Assembly (NCBI GenBank): GCA_035578155.1
Contig: JAPWDM010000043.1
Coordinates: 1,169,419 to 1,233,418 of the forward strand
DNA: 64,000 nt
Reading direction: 5' to 3'
Source: Brachynemurus nebulosus
Lineage: Eukaryota; Arthropoda; Insecta; Neuroptera; Myrmeleontidae
Within the stretch, counting starts at the first letter, position 1, and each line of letters opens with the position of its first letter. The translations under genes and the position numbers were made by a program. The notes beneath the pieces were generated by a model. That model ran no database searches. It was not told where the DNA came from and saw only the letters and a program-made list of their open reading frames with translations. Positions 12,430-24,281 of the stretch are shown here, in pieces.

Positions 12430-13781
12430 TTTTTTTTTATAATAATTAACTCTGTTCCACTCTCAGAGTAGATCCTACTTTCTCCCTTTACAATGCAATT
12501 TTCTTCTGATATTTAAATATTTTTATTAATTTTTGAATGATAAGTTGCCTCTACAGTTACCCTAATTCTCCTCTATAACTACTAACTACTCTATTGGAAA
12601 CGTGTGCACACATAGCTACATTTTCATGATTTGGGGGGGGGGTAAGAGGGGTTTCTGCCTCCCCCCAATATTCATGCGAATAAAAATTTAAAAACTTGAA
12701 CAAGATTTATTAGTGATATGGCAAAAGAAAAGGTGTGACGATGCAGAAATTAAGTCAGGCATTTGTCGACCTAAACTTGTTTGCTATTCTAAGAATCTCT
12801 CAAGGTCGTTTTTGATACTAAATATATTCCTTCCCCCCCCCCCTTCGCAAATATTTTTCTTGAAATCCCGGCTATGCATACCTAAATAGAACGTACCTAG
12901 ATAGTAATAATATGAACAACATGTGAACATTTTGGATATCATTAATGTAGGTGTGATTAAAGAATATTAATGCATGATGTTTAATTAAATGTCACTTGAA
13001 TGAAAATGGGAACTACGCCCGAATGCTTCTTTTATGTTATCTTATCCAATATGTAAGCCTACGCGTGTTTCATTATAAAATTAAAACTTTTTAAAATATT
13101 TTTACCTTTCTAAAGATAAATTTTCAACAAAAAAGTGTTCTTTTTTGCGTTCTTATTGTAAGTTTTTTATAATTGGCAGATTGTAGTTTTGAGCAATATT
13201 CGACCTACCAACAGACAAAGTAAGTAATATCTGCATAACGTAAGTTTGTATATTAGTAGCTACCGTCAGGAACTCAGCTTATCATTTTTTTCTTCAAACA
13301 ATTTTCTAACAAACAGTTATTCAAGTCAAAGGCGTAAGTCGTAACTACAATGGAGCAGGTGGAGCAGCCGCTCCAGGGCGCATAGTAAAAAGGAGTGTAA
13401 AAAATGCTGACGACGTTTTTTTTTCTTTTTTTTTTTTGCTCACCACTCCTACACATTTGGAAAAAGTACACACCTAGGGAGACGCTTGGTTAAGATCTTG
13501 GCGCTTCACGTCTGAATAGGGACATTCACAGTGGGAATTATACAATCGTAAAGAAACAAAAACTTAAACCTTCAAGCAGTTAACTTAACGTGAGATCATT
13601 ATTGATATAACAGAAACAAGCGAAATATTCCATACATACATTTCATATGGGATAGTGACTTGCAAAGTGATGCAAAAAATATGAGGATGCATTAATTTCC
13701 TATATATTAATTTTTCATTTTCTTCTTGATAAAATACTTTCAAATCTTTATTCAGAGCTTTAGTACAGTCATCTGGTAGTT
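12430..13781. other. Non-coding stretch with G/C homopolymer runs
   Basis: Contains a G run near 12633-12642 paired with a C run at 12661-12667, another C run near 12832-12843, and CCCGGCTATGCATACC at about 12869. Around 13350-13380 the phrase GGAGCAGGTGGAGCAGCCGC occurs. These look like remnants of dispersed repeats. I recognise no gene. Confidence 0.45.
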
Positions 13782-15174
13782 TTACCTGGAAAGTTTTCCG
13801 GAAGTATTGAAAATGGGTGATTTTATAGATTTTGAGGTGCGCTTTTCGAATTTCCATTTTGCCACCTCGTATTTTTGCCGCTCGCGCCGCCATATTGGAA
13901 AAATGGCGTCGAAAAGCAGTTTCTTGACGATATCTCCTTTCCGAGTCATTTTACGAGGAAAATATCTATACACAAAATTAAACCAGAGAAAATTTCCTAC
14001 AATTTATGTCTTACAATTTTTTTCGTAAAATCAATAGATTCAGCGTACGAGCGCCGCAAAGTGTTACTAAATACGGATTTTTGCGGAGTAACTCGTTTCC
14101 ACACCACCTTAAGGTGAGTAAGCTACGCGTTTTTTTTAATATGATTTGCCCAGTAGGTCTAATCTCCTTGTCATGTATAGTTCGGAAATTTAACGTAATC
14201 TTCTTCGTTTAAATTTTTTTGATGGGCCAGGTGTTACAGGTTCATCGTGTTCAGTACCTATACCATGGTTACCATTCTAGTAACCTTATACCTACAACTC
14301 ATAGTATATATTTCGTAAATATAAGAAAAATATATGTTAGCGTAGATGAATACGGCTGGTCGTCCTTTGAATGCAGAAACGTGTGATATTTAATTCGGAC
14401 GAATACGGGTGAAAACGAACGAACGATCCAAACAGCTGTGAAGCTATACATCCTCGTCCATTGAGAGCGTCTCGTTCGTCCGTTTCCGTAGATATAATTA
14501 CAACGTGCGAACAAATCCAATTTTGTTTGGATTTTTTCGCGCGAAGAAGTTCATTTCATGAGATTTTTATTTTTATTGAAATGAAATTGAAGGTAAATTA
14601 CAATTATAACTGTGTAACTTTGCATATTACGTGCCACAAATTGTTTTTTACGTATTTTTATATCATCTATACCTTGCGAAAAAATTTAAGAAGAAAAATA
14701 CTGACGAATATTGAGCCAGTGGACGGACAGTAGACATATTATTTCGGACGAACGACAAACGTGCGTAATCGTCGGAATCAAATATCGCAGTTGTCCGCAA
14801 CCAGTGGATGACCAGCCTAATAGTGTGCTACGCTCACTATACCTCAAGGTGGTGTGGAAACGAGTTATTCCGCGAAAACGCGTATTAATTAACACTTTGT
14901 GGCGCTCGTACGCCAAACCTATTGATTTTACGAAAAAAATTGTTAAGACATAATTGTAGGAAATTTTCTCTAGATTAATTTTGTGTATAGATATTTTCCT
15001 CGTAAAATGACTCGGAAAGAAGATATTGTCATAAAACTTCTTTTCGACTCCATTTTTCCAATATGGCGTCGCGAGCGGCAAAGATACGAGGTGGAAAAAT
15101 GGAAACTCGAAAAGAGTACCTTAAAATTTATTAAATCACCCATTTTCAAAACTCCCGGAGAACTTTCCAGGTAA
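13782..15174. mobile_element. Non-coding element with long imperfect terminal inverted repeats
   Basis: The left end TTACCTGGAAAGTT (from 13782) and the right end AACTTTCCAGGTAA (to 15174) are inverted. About 350 bp inside each end align in opposite orientation, including AAATGGCGTCGAAAAG against its counterpart, the CATTTTACGAGGAAAATATC block, and GTGTGGAAACGAGTTA against AACTCGTTTCCACAC. A second aligned block (GGCTGGTCGTCC at about 14356, inverted near 14805-14820) shows that the arms continue inward, the left arm carrying about 200 extra bases (14138-14345). Total about 1.39 kb with no transposase. It must depend on an enzyme encoded elsewhere. Confidence 0.8.
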
Positions 15175-15373
15175 CCCCTTTTATTTGAACCAAATGACTA
15201 TACTACTTATTGTTAGTCTCAAAAGATCTACATATACAGATTAATAAAACTCTATATAATCCTTCTGGGGGTAATAAACATGTAATGTAAAATGTAGTGC
15301 CATCGGTTTCGACTGCTGAAGAGTGAAAAGTCTGTATGGGAAGAATATGTTTTTTTTTTAAATAAATTTATTT

Positions 15374-18300
15374 TCAGGTACCTGGATTACCAAGATCATC
15401 ACCATTCCCTCGTATACCTACATGTGAGGGAACAAATACAAATTGAACATTTTTACTTGCAGTTTTTATTTGATGTAATGTTACTCTAATTCTTTGAACA
15501 ATGGCATTTTTGGGGTAAAGATGAGTTATGGACTGCAATGAGCTTAGTGAATCTGTACAGATTAAGTGATTTGTCTCAGTGGTAGTTTGAATAATTTTAA
15601 GAGCTTCAAGTATACTTCTTAGTTCTCCTGTGTATGTACTAGTACCCTTATCGAACTGCATCAACTGGAAATTTTGACCATGTATAACTGCTGCTCCAGT
15701 ATATCCTAAATCATTTTTAGATGCGTCTGTGTAATACTGGCAATAGTCATGATACTCCGATAGAATTTGATTAAATTCGTTTTGTATCAGCATATGGTTA
15801 GTATTATTCTTAGGATAGTTTGTTAATTGTAAGTTTATAGTAGGATTTGGTATTAGCCACGGTGGAGTGTCAGAATACTCATATTTAAGGACTTTTGGAA
15901 ATGGTAGAGTGAGTTTATTGAGTAAATTTTTGTAGCGTATATGAATTGCCTGGGAAATGTTTACGTTTTGTTGATACATGGAGCTATTTTTGGTGGATTT
16001 TATGTTTAGAATTGTTGGATTATTTTTAATTGTTAATATTTTTGAACAGTATCGGATGGTAAGCAGGTCTCTTCGGTATCTTAGAGGTAATTCTCCTGCC
16101 TCTACCAATAAGCTTTCCACTGGCGTTGTTCTCAAGGCACCTGTACTGATTCTAATGGCCATATTTTGTAAAATGTCCAGTTGTTTGATTATGCTTTTTT
16201 TAGTTGTAGAATAAATAATGCTGCCATAATCAAGTATTAGGAATTTGTAGACTTTTAGTATCGTGTCAGTGTCTGGTCCCCAATTCTGGTTTGATATAGT
16301 TCTTAAAATGTTAATACGTTTGTGAATTTTAACTTTTAACCCTTCAATATGTTTCTTCCATGTAAGTTTATCATCAATATTTAGTCCTAGAAATGTTGTA
16401 TTTTTAACGAAATTAATGTTAGTATCTAGTATCTTTAGCTGAGGTGGTATGTAACTTTTAAGTCGGGTGAAATGCATTGCATGTGTTTTCTCTGGTGAAA
16501 ATTTAAATCCAGTTGTTTGGTTAAAAGTTTCTAGTTTAGTTATTGTTTCTTGTAGGAGTTTTTGAATTGCAAATAGATCTTTGGATTTAGCGTATATAAC
16601 AATATCATCTGCATATAGTAACGTTTTGACTGGATATGTTATATTGGACGCTATTTGATTAATCGCTATAGTGAATAGTGTAACACTAATTGGGGAGTCC
16701 TGGGGTATACCATTTTCTAAAGTTCTTTTACTAGATAGCACATTATTAACACCTACTTGAAGTGTTCTGTTCTGTAGAAAGTTTTATAAGAAATTTAATA
16801 TATTACCTTGGATATTCCATGTTTTTTGCTGTTGTAATGGAAGTTTTCTCCAAGTTAGATCAAAGGCTTTTTCTATATCCAAAAAAACTGCTATTAGGTG
16901 CTCTTTATTTGCAAATGCGTCCCGTATGTCAGATTCAATATTGATTACTTGATCTATGGTAGAACGGTTTCGACGAAATCCTGCTTGTTCTCCAGCAAGA
17001 AGATTTTTTGATTCTAGATACCACATTAACCGGTTATTTACAATTTTTTCAAGTAATTTACACATTGTGCAAGATAACGATATTGGTCTGTAGCTTTTAC
17101 AGTCAGTGGATATTTTATTCGGCTTTAGTATAGGTATAGTGATTGTATTTCTCCAAGTTGTTGGAAAACAATTATTAAGCCATATACAATTATATATTTC
17201 TAGTAGGTATATTTTAGCTGATCTGTGCAGATTTTTCAAGAATTGATATGGAATTTGATCTGGACCTGGGGTTGTGTTTTTTGACGTCAAGAGTGCATGA
17301 TCATATTCTGGTTCTGTGATGGCATTGTTTAATGGATTATTATCCACAACTTCAGTATGTTCATATTGGTTGTCATTTTTAAAATTTAAAAATGTTGGAT
17401 CTAATTTAGTATTTGAAGAATTTTGTTCAAAGTTATCTGCCAAGTATTCAGCAATCTGTTTTGGATCCGTAGTTATTTCGCTAGTATTTTTTATAGCACA
17501 TATTTTGTTAATTTTTCTGATGCCTTTTATTGCTTTAATTTTGTTCCACATTTCAGTATTAGATGTTGATGAGTTAATTGTAGAGACAAATGTTTCTCAT
17601 GATTGTTTTTTACTTTCTTTTATTTTTAACCTTGATATGGCACGTAGTTTTTTAAAATTAATAAAATTTTCTTGTGTTCTGTGTCTACGGTAGACATTTA
17701 AGGCATGCTTAGTTTCTTTTAAGGCTTCCTTAATTTCTTGATTGAACCAAGACACTACTCGTTTTGTGTTGGTTCGTGTACGATTTATGGTTACATTTGC
17801 TGCTTTATTAAGATGTTGAACAAAATTTTCGATTACTAAGTTTATGTTGTCTGCAGTAATGGAAGGTTTACTGGTCATTTTTGTAAGTTGTTGGAAAAGT
17901 TCCCAATTTGCTGTTTTTAGGTTCCATTTTGCGTGTGGTTGATATGATGGAGTATTTGTGTTGAACGTAATTTTTATAGGAAAGTGGTCACTGTCATACA
18001 AATTGGGTAGTACGTCCCAGTTAATTAATGGTTGCAGTTGTGGTGATCCAATAGATAAGTCTATATTTGTTAGCGTTCCAGTTGAGAAGTTTAAATGAGT
18101 AGGCATACTATTGTTGAAAATGTTTATATTATTGTTGTTAATGGAATTTTCGATAATTTTTCCTCGCGTGTTTGTGAATTTCGACCCCCATATAATGTTG
18201 TGACTATTAAAATCACCAATTATTAGAAAAGGCGAGTGTAGCTGTGCTATTAAATTTTGTAATTCCATTGGATCTATTGGAACTGATGGTGATAAATATA

Positions 18301-18607
18301 GGTTGCATACTGTTATTTTATTTGGTATATATACTTGCATTACTATGGCTTCCAGATTTGTAGTAACATTCTGTTCTTCTGCATGGTATCGATTATTAAT
18401 AAGGGTTGCAACTCCACCACTAGCAAAGTTTTGGTGGGGTCTGTTTTTTTGATACATTTGATATTGATTTACAGTAGGTTTGTGATGGTCCTGAAGGTGA
18501 GTCTCCTGTAGACAAATAACAGCCGGTGGGTGTTTTGAGATAAGGATTTGTAATTGATTTTTTCTCTGTTGAAATCCGTTAACATTCCATTGTATTAACG
18601 TCGCCAT
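15374..18607 (-). pseudogene. LINE ORF2: endonuclease, RT and RNase H, two nonsense codons
   Basis: One frame runs from ATG at 18607 to TGA at 15374, 1077 codons, broken by TGA at 17597-17599 (probably a former Trp codon) and TAA at 16784-16786. The endonuclease has WNVNG, LQETHL, GDFNSHN and SDHFPI. The RT has SYRPISLSC, GFRRNRSTIDQ, FLDIEKAFD and YADD at 16604-16615; its GIPQDSP differs from the usual GIPQGSP. The RNase H starts near CQYYTDASKND, with TYTGELRSILEAL and ICTDSLSSL, but stops at SHVGIRGNGDD, before the domain is complete. It would nick target DNA and copy element RNA there. Confidence 0.9.
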
Positions 18608-18655
18608 TTTTAGTAAATAAAATTAAGGGTTTTGTTGTAAGTTTAGGACTGAGAG

Positions 18656-19959
18656 CTAGGAGGAAGAATTGGATATGTATTCATGTGGCGAATCAGACTC
18701 AGTAGAGGTTGTTGAGTCTAAGGCTACATTTTCGGTGAGGAATTGTTTTTTTATTTTTATTATTTTTTTAGTTATGGTAGCTTTTAAATATTGATTTTTG
18801 AGTTGCGGTTTCAATGTTTCAATCATATCAATAAGTTTAATGATATCTTTTGTATAAGTGCGGGATATATTTAGAGGGTCTTGTGAATTGATAAGATTTT
18901 TTTATGTAGTCACTAAATTCAACGAATTTTAGCGGATAGTCATACGCTTCGATCATAGTACTTAGATGTTTTAATTCTTCGTCCACATTATAGGTTGATT
19001 TTTCTTTTGTTTTAATTTTCTTTGCTTTTATTTTTCGTTGCACTTTTGATATTGGTGTGGGCTATTCTACAGTTATTCTTTCTTCAGCTGGTTTGTCTGT
19101 TTCAGAAAATATTACTGATGGTTCAGACAGCGTTCGTTTCTGCCCCAAACAATTTTTATTTCGTTGTTCTTCTGTTTCTGTTTGTAGCTCTTCTGTTGTA
19201 TTTTCTATTTGTTGCTTTTGTGCTGAAGTTTCAGTTTGTTTATTTATATTATTAACTTCACTTGTAATTATTTCTGGTTCTGGATTGTGGGTGGTTGTCG
19301 TGGTGTTTGTACATAGTAGAGAAGAATGTCTGGGCTTATTACATGTGAGACATAATGTATCTTCAAGATTAAAAAATATCCGGTAATTGTCACCATCATG
19401 ATTAACTAGTGCAGTTTCCGGAATGTTTATAGTGTCTGTCTGAGATATGTATATCTGTCGCCTTGAACTACAGATATGTTGGTAGTCAGGATCATCTGTA
19501 TTGATATGTAAGTATATCATGTTTGAAACAGTTTTATTTCCCAGGGCATTTATAACATTAATAAAACTTTCATGCGGGATTATTGGGCAGGCTCTATAAA
19601 TTATTAATTTTAGCCCGATTTATGTATCGACGTGCTCTTAGTGTTCGGCCGTTTACTATTATTTCATTGTGTTTCGCTAAAAATTCATTGACAATTTGTT
19701 CGCTTGATAGGAATATGCAGAGCCTGTTATTTGATATGGGATTTACAAATGTTATATTTTTTGGTCCTATTTTGCTTCCTACTGCTTTTGCATAATTTAT
19801 GTACGGAGTATCTTCAGTAATATCAAAGACTATGGCTTGTTCAGGTTTGGGTGTTGATGGTTGTATTACTCGTTGTTTATTTGATTTCAGTACGTTAGAA
19901 AAAGTCTGAGTATTTGTTTGAGATTGTAAGTGGTTAATTTTATTTGAGTTTGAAGTCAT
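18656..19959 (-). pseudogene. LINE ORF1 (Gag-like, CCHC knuckle), frameshifted
   Basis: The N-terminal 121 residues (19959-19594) contain an RRM-like stretch (NRLCIFLSSEQIVNEF). A one-base shift near 19594-19600 leads to a second frame with CLTCNKPRHSSLLC (19311-19352), a CX2CX4HX4C zinc knuckle. A TAG at 19062-19064 interrupts it, and a second frameshift sits at the T7 run near 18897-18903. A Ser/Thr-rich tail ends at TAG 18656-18658, 48 nt before ORF2. ORF1 proteins of this group bind element RNA. Assignment to the LINE rests on the knuckle, orientation and spacing. Confidence 0.8.
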
Positions 19960-19999
19960 GTTGGTTTGTAGAGGTTTTACTTTAGTTTAGTAACTTGAG

Positions 20000-20529
20000 T
20001 TGTTCGACATCAATAATGGTTTATAAATTTGCACAGTGAAAATTAACACAAACACTTTTAATTAGTATGTATTATGTATTAGATTTATATAATATATTCA
20101 TTTTTATTCAAATTACGTTTTTAATTTTTTAAGCACTTAATTTAATTATTTATTTGGTTTATTATTGAAACTGTTAGACAACAATAAAAATACGTCCACT
20201 CGAGTCGATAATCAAATAAATACTTTTAAGAATATGTTTAATCAAAGTAATTAATTTATTGGCAACTTATAGTATGTAGTCATATTTTTGGAGTAGTCCT
20301 ACTACACTTGGTATGACTATTCTCATTATTTTTGCTCTTTTTATACAATTTTCAGACAGCCATTCTTTTGAAACATACCCTTTGCAGTAACAAGGGTGCA
20401 TACTAGTTCGCTCCCGCGGTCAGATTTCAATCTTATCTCGAAAAAGGGTCGTAGGTTAGTTCGCTCCCGACTTGTTATCTACTGACAGGTAAAATTAATT
20501 ACTTAAAAATATTAAAACTGGTACATATA
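20000..20529. other. Non-coding stretch
   Basis: May contain the LINE 5' end near 20000-20050. A near-repeat of TAGTTCGCTCCCG occurs at 20403 and 20456. I see no gene. Confidence 0.4.
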
Positions 20530-20946
20530 CAACCATTCTTTAGTTACGGACATGACATTTTCACGCACATTTACACGCCTTCTCATAAGAAAAAAAATAG
20601 AAGTTATTGCTTTCTTATAAATTTTCAATACTAAGCATGTAGACAAATGTGTACACAATATTTGTACTGAATATAAAATACATAACATTATTAGTTTTAA
20701 CGCTAGAGATATGTTACGGACGCGACAAAAAGGTACTTTTGGTCACGTCCGTAACATAAACTTTATTAGCTCTAGCATTAAAACTAATAATGTTATGTAT
20801 TTTATATTCAGTACAAATATTGTGTACACATATGTCTATCTGCTTAGTATTGAAAATTTATAAGAAAAAAATAACTTCTATTTTTTTCTTATGAGAAAGC
20901 GTGTAAAGTGCGAGAAAATGTCATGTCCGTAACAAAAAATGGCTGT
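20530..20946. mobile_element. Palindromic MITE-like element
   Basis: Two arms of about 195 bp, roughly 93% alike by eye, meet near 20738. GTTACGGACATGAC occurs at 20543-20556 and inverted at 20920-20933. A variant GTTACGGACGCGAC is at 20713-20726, with inverted GTCACGTCCGTAAC at 20742-20755. The motif therefore marks both the ends and the centre. No coding sequence. Confidence 0.82.
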
Positions 20947-21011
20947 AAAGTAAAAATTAAGAAAAATATATACAGTATAATTATAATTAGCTTCTTTTTA
21001 AATTTATAATG

Positions 21012-21054
21012 TTTTTATTTTTTTATTTTTATTTTTATTTTTATTTTTATTATT

Positions 21055-21093
<39 letters not shown>

Positions 21094-21095
21094 TC
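21012..21095. repeat. T-rich simple repeats
   Basis: (TTTTTA)n from about 21012 to 21050, continuing as (TTTA)n to about 21095. Confidence 0.9.
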
Positions 21096-22517
21096 TTTTT
21101 GGTCTGATATCATTTTTCCTTCAAAAATATTTAGGTATAGCATATTTTCGGATTTCTTAACTAAATGGTCTAAATTATTTAAATTCAAGTTCTGACTTGT
21201 TATACATATCTAGTATGTCAGAAAATGCATGTAAATCGAATGAAAAGATCAAATCGTCAATCTGTTCCATTTTACGGTTTTTACATTTTGTCCATAATGT
21301 CTTAACCTGTGTTTCAACGTTAAGTTTTAGAAATACACATGCTGTGTATTATGGTTATAACAATGAAACAAAGAGTAGTTCCGATGTAGCCTAATAAACA
21401 ATCACAAATGAAAATAATACCTACACTACAGTCTACGTTCTTAATGAAAATTTTGCTCTTACTTTCGTGGTAACAGTTATTACCGTTTTAGTTTATTCAT
21501 TACGCCACTAACATCACGACATGTATAGCTCTTGTAGCTATAGTATTACTTAACGCCAACTTATGTGTAAGTAATAATACGATTAGTTAAAATATCTATT
21601 GTTCAAAATTTACACAACAAATGTTTTACGTTAGTGTACTATAAAAGTAATAATACTCTCTTGGTAGACATATTTTGTTACTTAATGGTAACTATACGAT
21701 ACTTACGAAAGTTAGTAATTATGTACTTCGAAAGTACCTACTGTAAAACTTGATAACAGTAAGTAAGCTAAGTGTAGTAAAAGTTATACTTATAAAAATA
21801 GAAAGGTTACTCTTTAGGGGAGCTGAAATGCTGAGAAATGGATAAAATTTTTCTATCTCATTATTTCTTATTTTAGAGCTGATAAAAAACGTGTCTTATA
21901 TAGTATATTCACGGAAACAATTCCTAAATACAAAACATCACACAACAACAAACAGCTCGTAGGACACTCCCACAGAACATCAGTTATTGTGCTTTGTTCA
22001 AACTGAAGCGATATATTCAAATATTTAACAGTAGATAATTACCAAAAAAAATAAATAAAACAACTTTATTAAACTGTACCTATAAGTATTTAAATTTTTA
22101 CTAAAATTTAGGTTTATTTATTAATCTTGTTTATTCTTAAGTTAGATATTTTAATATTTTGTGCAATATTATAAAAATGAAATTGTATGCAACTAATCAA
22201 AATAAATAATAGATATATTTTGTTATTTAAATCTTATTTTTAAGAGAATACTGAAATGATAAAGTAATATAAAATATTTATTCAACTTACCAAATTAAAA
22301 TCTGTACTAAACTTCACCATTCAAAACAAATAACATAAGGAAAAAACATTTTTTTAGGCACATATTTTAAATTTTTGTTCCACACACTTTTTGTTATAAC
22401 CATAAAGCAATATAACTAATTACTCCAGTCTGTGTCCTTATACTGATAAACTTATTAATACATATCGTCGTCACTGTTACTTGACGAACTCAAATGAATA
22501 ACAAATTTTTCCATAAT
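21096..22517. other. Non-coding stretch, 3' side of the DD82E transposase
   Basis: No gene recognised. The 3' end of the DNA transposon at 22518-23933 should lie in here, but I could not identify its inverted repeat. Confidence 0.4.
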
Positions 22518-23933
22518 TTAGTCAATAATATTGTCCATTCTACACATTTCGCTTTCTACCTTTACGACGTGTTCGATAGAATTCTTCCAGTCTTCTTCCG
22601 TAACATTACTAACTCCTAATAATTTTACAACATCGTTGAGTTTAAATGTTGTGTTTTTTGCAGCTACGTGTCCTTTAACTTGACCCCAAATTAACTCAAT
22701 TGGGTTAAGCTGACAATGGTACGGTGGCAAACGTAGCACTGAAATGTTTTTTTCTTTTGCCATTTGATCCACAACTAAACATTCGTATTTTTTCTTGACC
22801 GTTTTCACCATATCCCACAGTTTCGTTCTCGAATAAAAATCTTCGAATGGAATGTTTTTAGATTTTAACCATTCCTGGTATTGCTTCTTTAACCATGTTG
22901 ATTTGGGCGTATCTTCTGTCCGTCTGCTGTGATAAGAAGCATTGTCTAAAACTATTACGGAGTTTTCTTCAATTTTGGTTAAAACTGTAGAAAACCACTT
23001 TTCAAATCCTTCTGCGTTCATTTCCTGGTGATAGTCGCCATCGGATTTAGTTCATTTAAAAAACCATAACCCACCGTCTACGAAACCTTTTTCACTACCA
23101 ATATGGGTTATTATCAATCTTTACTCTTTCCCACTTGGAGCTTTTAACCCAGTAGGCAACCCTTCTAAAAAGGCTTGTTTTTTTGATTTTATGGCTTCGT
23201 GTGTCCATACTTTGCTTTTAGTATGACCTATTTAGAAAAAAAAAGAATTTTTAGTACCAGGGTATTCAAAATCTGCAACAAATTATCAGTTTTATAATCA
23301 GTAGTATTAAAATCATACCTGCATTTAACCACGTTTCATCTAAATAATATATATGTCTCCTCTCTCTTCTATACTGCTTTATCGCAATCAAATAATTGTG
23401 CCTCCATAAAATTATATCGTTACGTTCTAGTAACATACCATTCCTTTCTCGCTTTTTGTATACAAAATTTAATGATTTTAAAAGCTTATAAAATGAAGTC
23501 CTTTTAAAATTTGGTAAATCTTCATCGGCGTTCACATCATTTAGCACCTTATCAATCGTTGGTATTTCATTTCTAAAAAAATATTGATGCACTTTTCGAA
23601 CAACTGCATTTTTTGTAAATTCATCAACGGATTCTATTAATAATTTTCTTTTTTTGGTTTTTTTGGGGATGGCAATTCCCTGTTGGTCTTATATTCATGC
23701 ATAATTTTACGCACAGTCCGATCAGATATTCCAATGGTAGCTGCAACTTTTTTTTCAATTTGCAGTGATGTGACGTCTGGATTATCATTTTTGATAGTTA
23801 TAAACAAATTGACAATTATCTGCTTTTCTGCACTGCTTAAGGCCTTTTTTGGCCTTTTTTGTGTAGGCACGTCTAACTGTTTTGAACAACAGGGTTCTTG
23901 TTCTGATGCTGTATCAGTTGAAGACATGATCAA
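22518..23933 (-). pseudogene. DD82E (Sailor-type) transposase with intron, broken
   Basis: The N-terminus (23933-23649) carries a helix-turn-helix (SSAEKQIIVNLF to TVRKIMHEYK). A one-base shift at the T7 run 23649-23655 leads to the next frame, which holds YYLDETWLNAG (Asp codon 23338-23340). A GT-AG intron of 91 bp (23228-23318) rejoins the sequence in frame. The downstream exon has TAA at 23121-23123 and TGA at 23052-23054, then VLDNASYHSRRTE (Asp 22944-22946) and LPPYHCQLNPIELIWGQVKG (Glu 22695-22697). There are 82 residues between the second Asp and the Glu, the spacing I recall for the Sailor/DD82E group of IS630-Tc1-mariner. It would mobilise DNA at TA sites; this copy is dead. Confidence 0.87.
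23228..23318 (-). other. Intron in the DD82E transposase
   Basis: The donor GCAG|GTATGA follows the LNAG codons and the acceptor is TTTCTAAATAG|GTCATA. Splicing restores the continuity of the domain across Asn-Ala-Gly-His, as in relatives. Ninety-one bases. Confidence 0.75.
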
Positions 23934-23936
23934 ACA

Positions 23937-24105
23937 GAATTTTCGTAGAAAGTAGTCAACGACGTAGCACGAAAGTCACAAAAATACACAATTAAAAATT
24001 TACTAACAAAATGCACAGAAACTGTAGAAAGTAATTAACGTAACACAAAAGTTACAAAAATATACGATCAAAAGTATACTAAAAAAAAAACTCACAGAAA
24101 TAGAT
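23937..24105. repeat. Two degenerate tandem units upstream of the transposase
   Basis: Units of about 80 bp starting ACAGAA at 23936 and 24016, with GTAGAAAGTA and CACGAAAGTCAC / CACAAAAGTTAC aligned, then a partial third unit. They lie in the 5' flank of the DD82E gene and may be subterminal repeats. Confidence 0.55.
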
Positions 24106-24281
24106 AAATCATCAAACACTAGATACTATTCCAATGAAAGATAACAGAAGAATGAGTATATAAAGAAAGATCCCAGAGTATTCCTGATTTGTTAAACAAT
24201 TAAAATTGTTTTGTACAAATCATTTTCTGGACGTATATACCTATTTGTTTTTATTGTAGTTTTCCTGTTTACAATTTAATT

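Larger units (their letters stand above)
15350..20000 (-). mobile_element. Non-LTR retrotransposon (LINE), I-like
   Basis: A minus-strand LINE with a nucleic-acid-binding ORF1 (about 19959-18656) and an ORF2 (18607-15374) that encodes an AP-type endonuclease, RT and RNase H in that order. This domain order with RNase H and a CCHC-containing ORF1 suits the I superfamily. The 3' end is a poly(A) of ten (T run 15350-15359 on the plus strand) preceded by AATAAA (15367-15372). The 5' end is not defined; it is near 20000. Several nonsense codons and frameshifts make this copy inactive. I did not identify the target duplication. Confidence 0.85.

Noticed and set aside
13585..15174. Several 60-130-residue open frames on both strands
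   Set aside because: The same segments are read in inverted arms of one non-coding element; the peptides repeat each other because of the arm symmetry.
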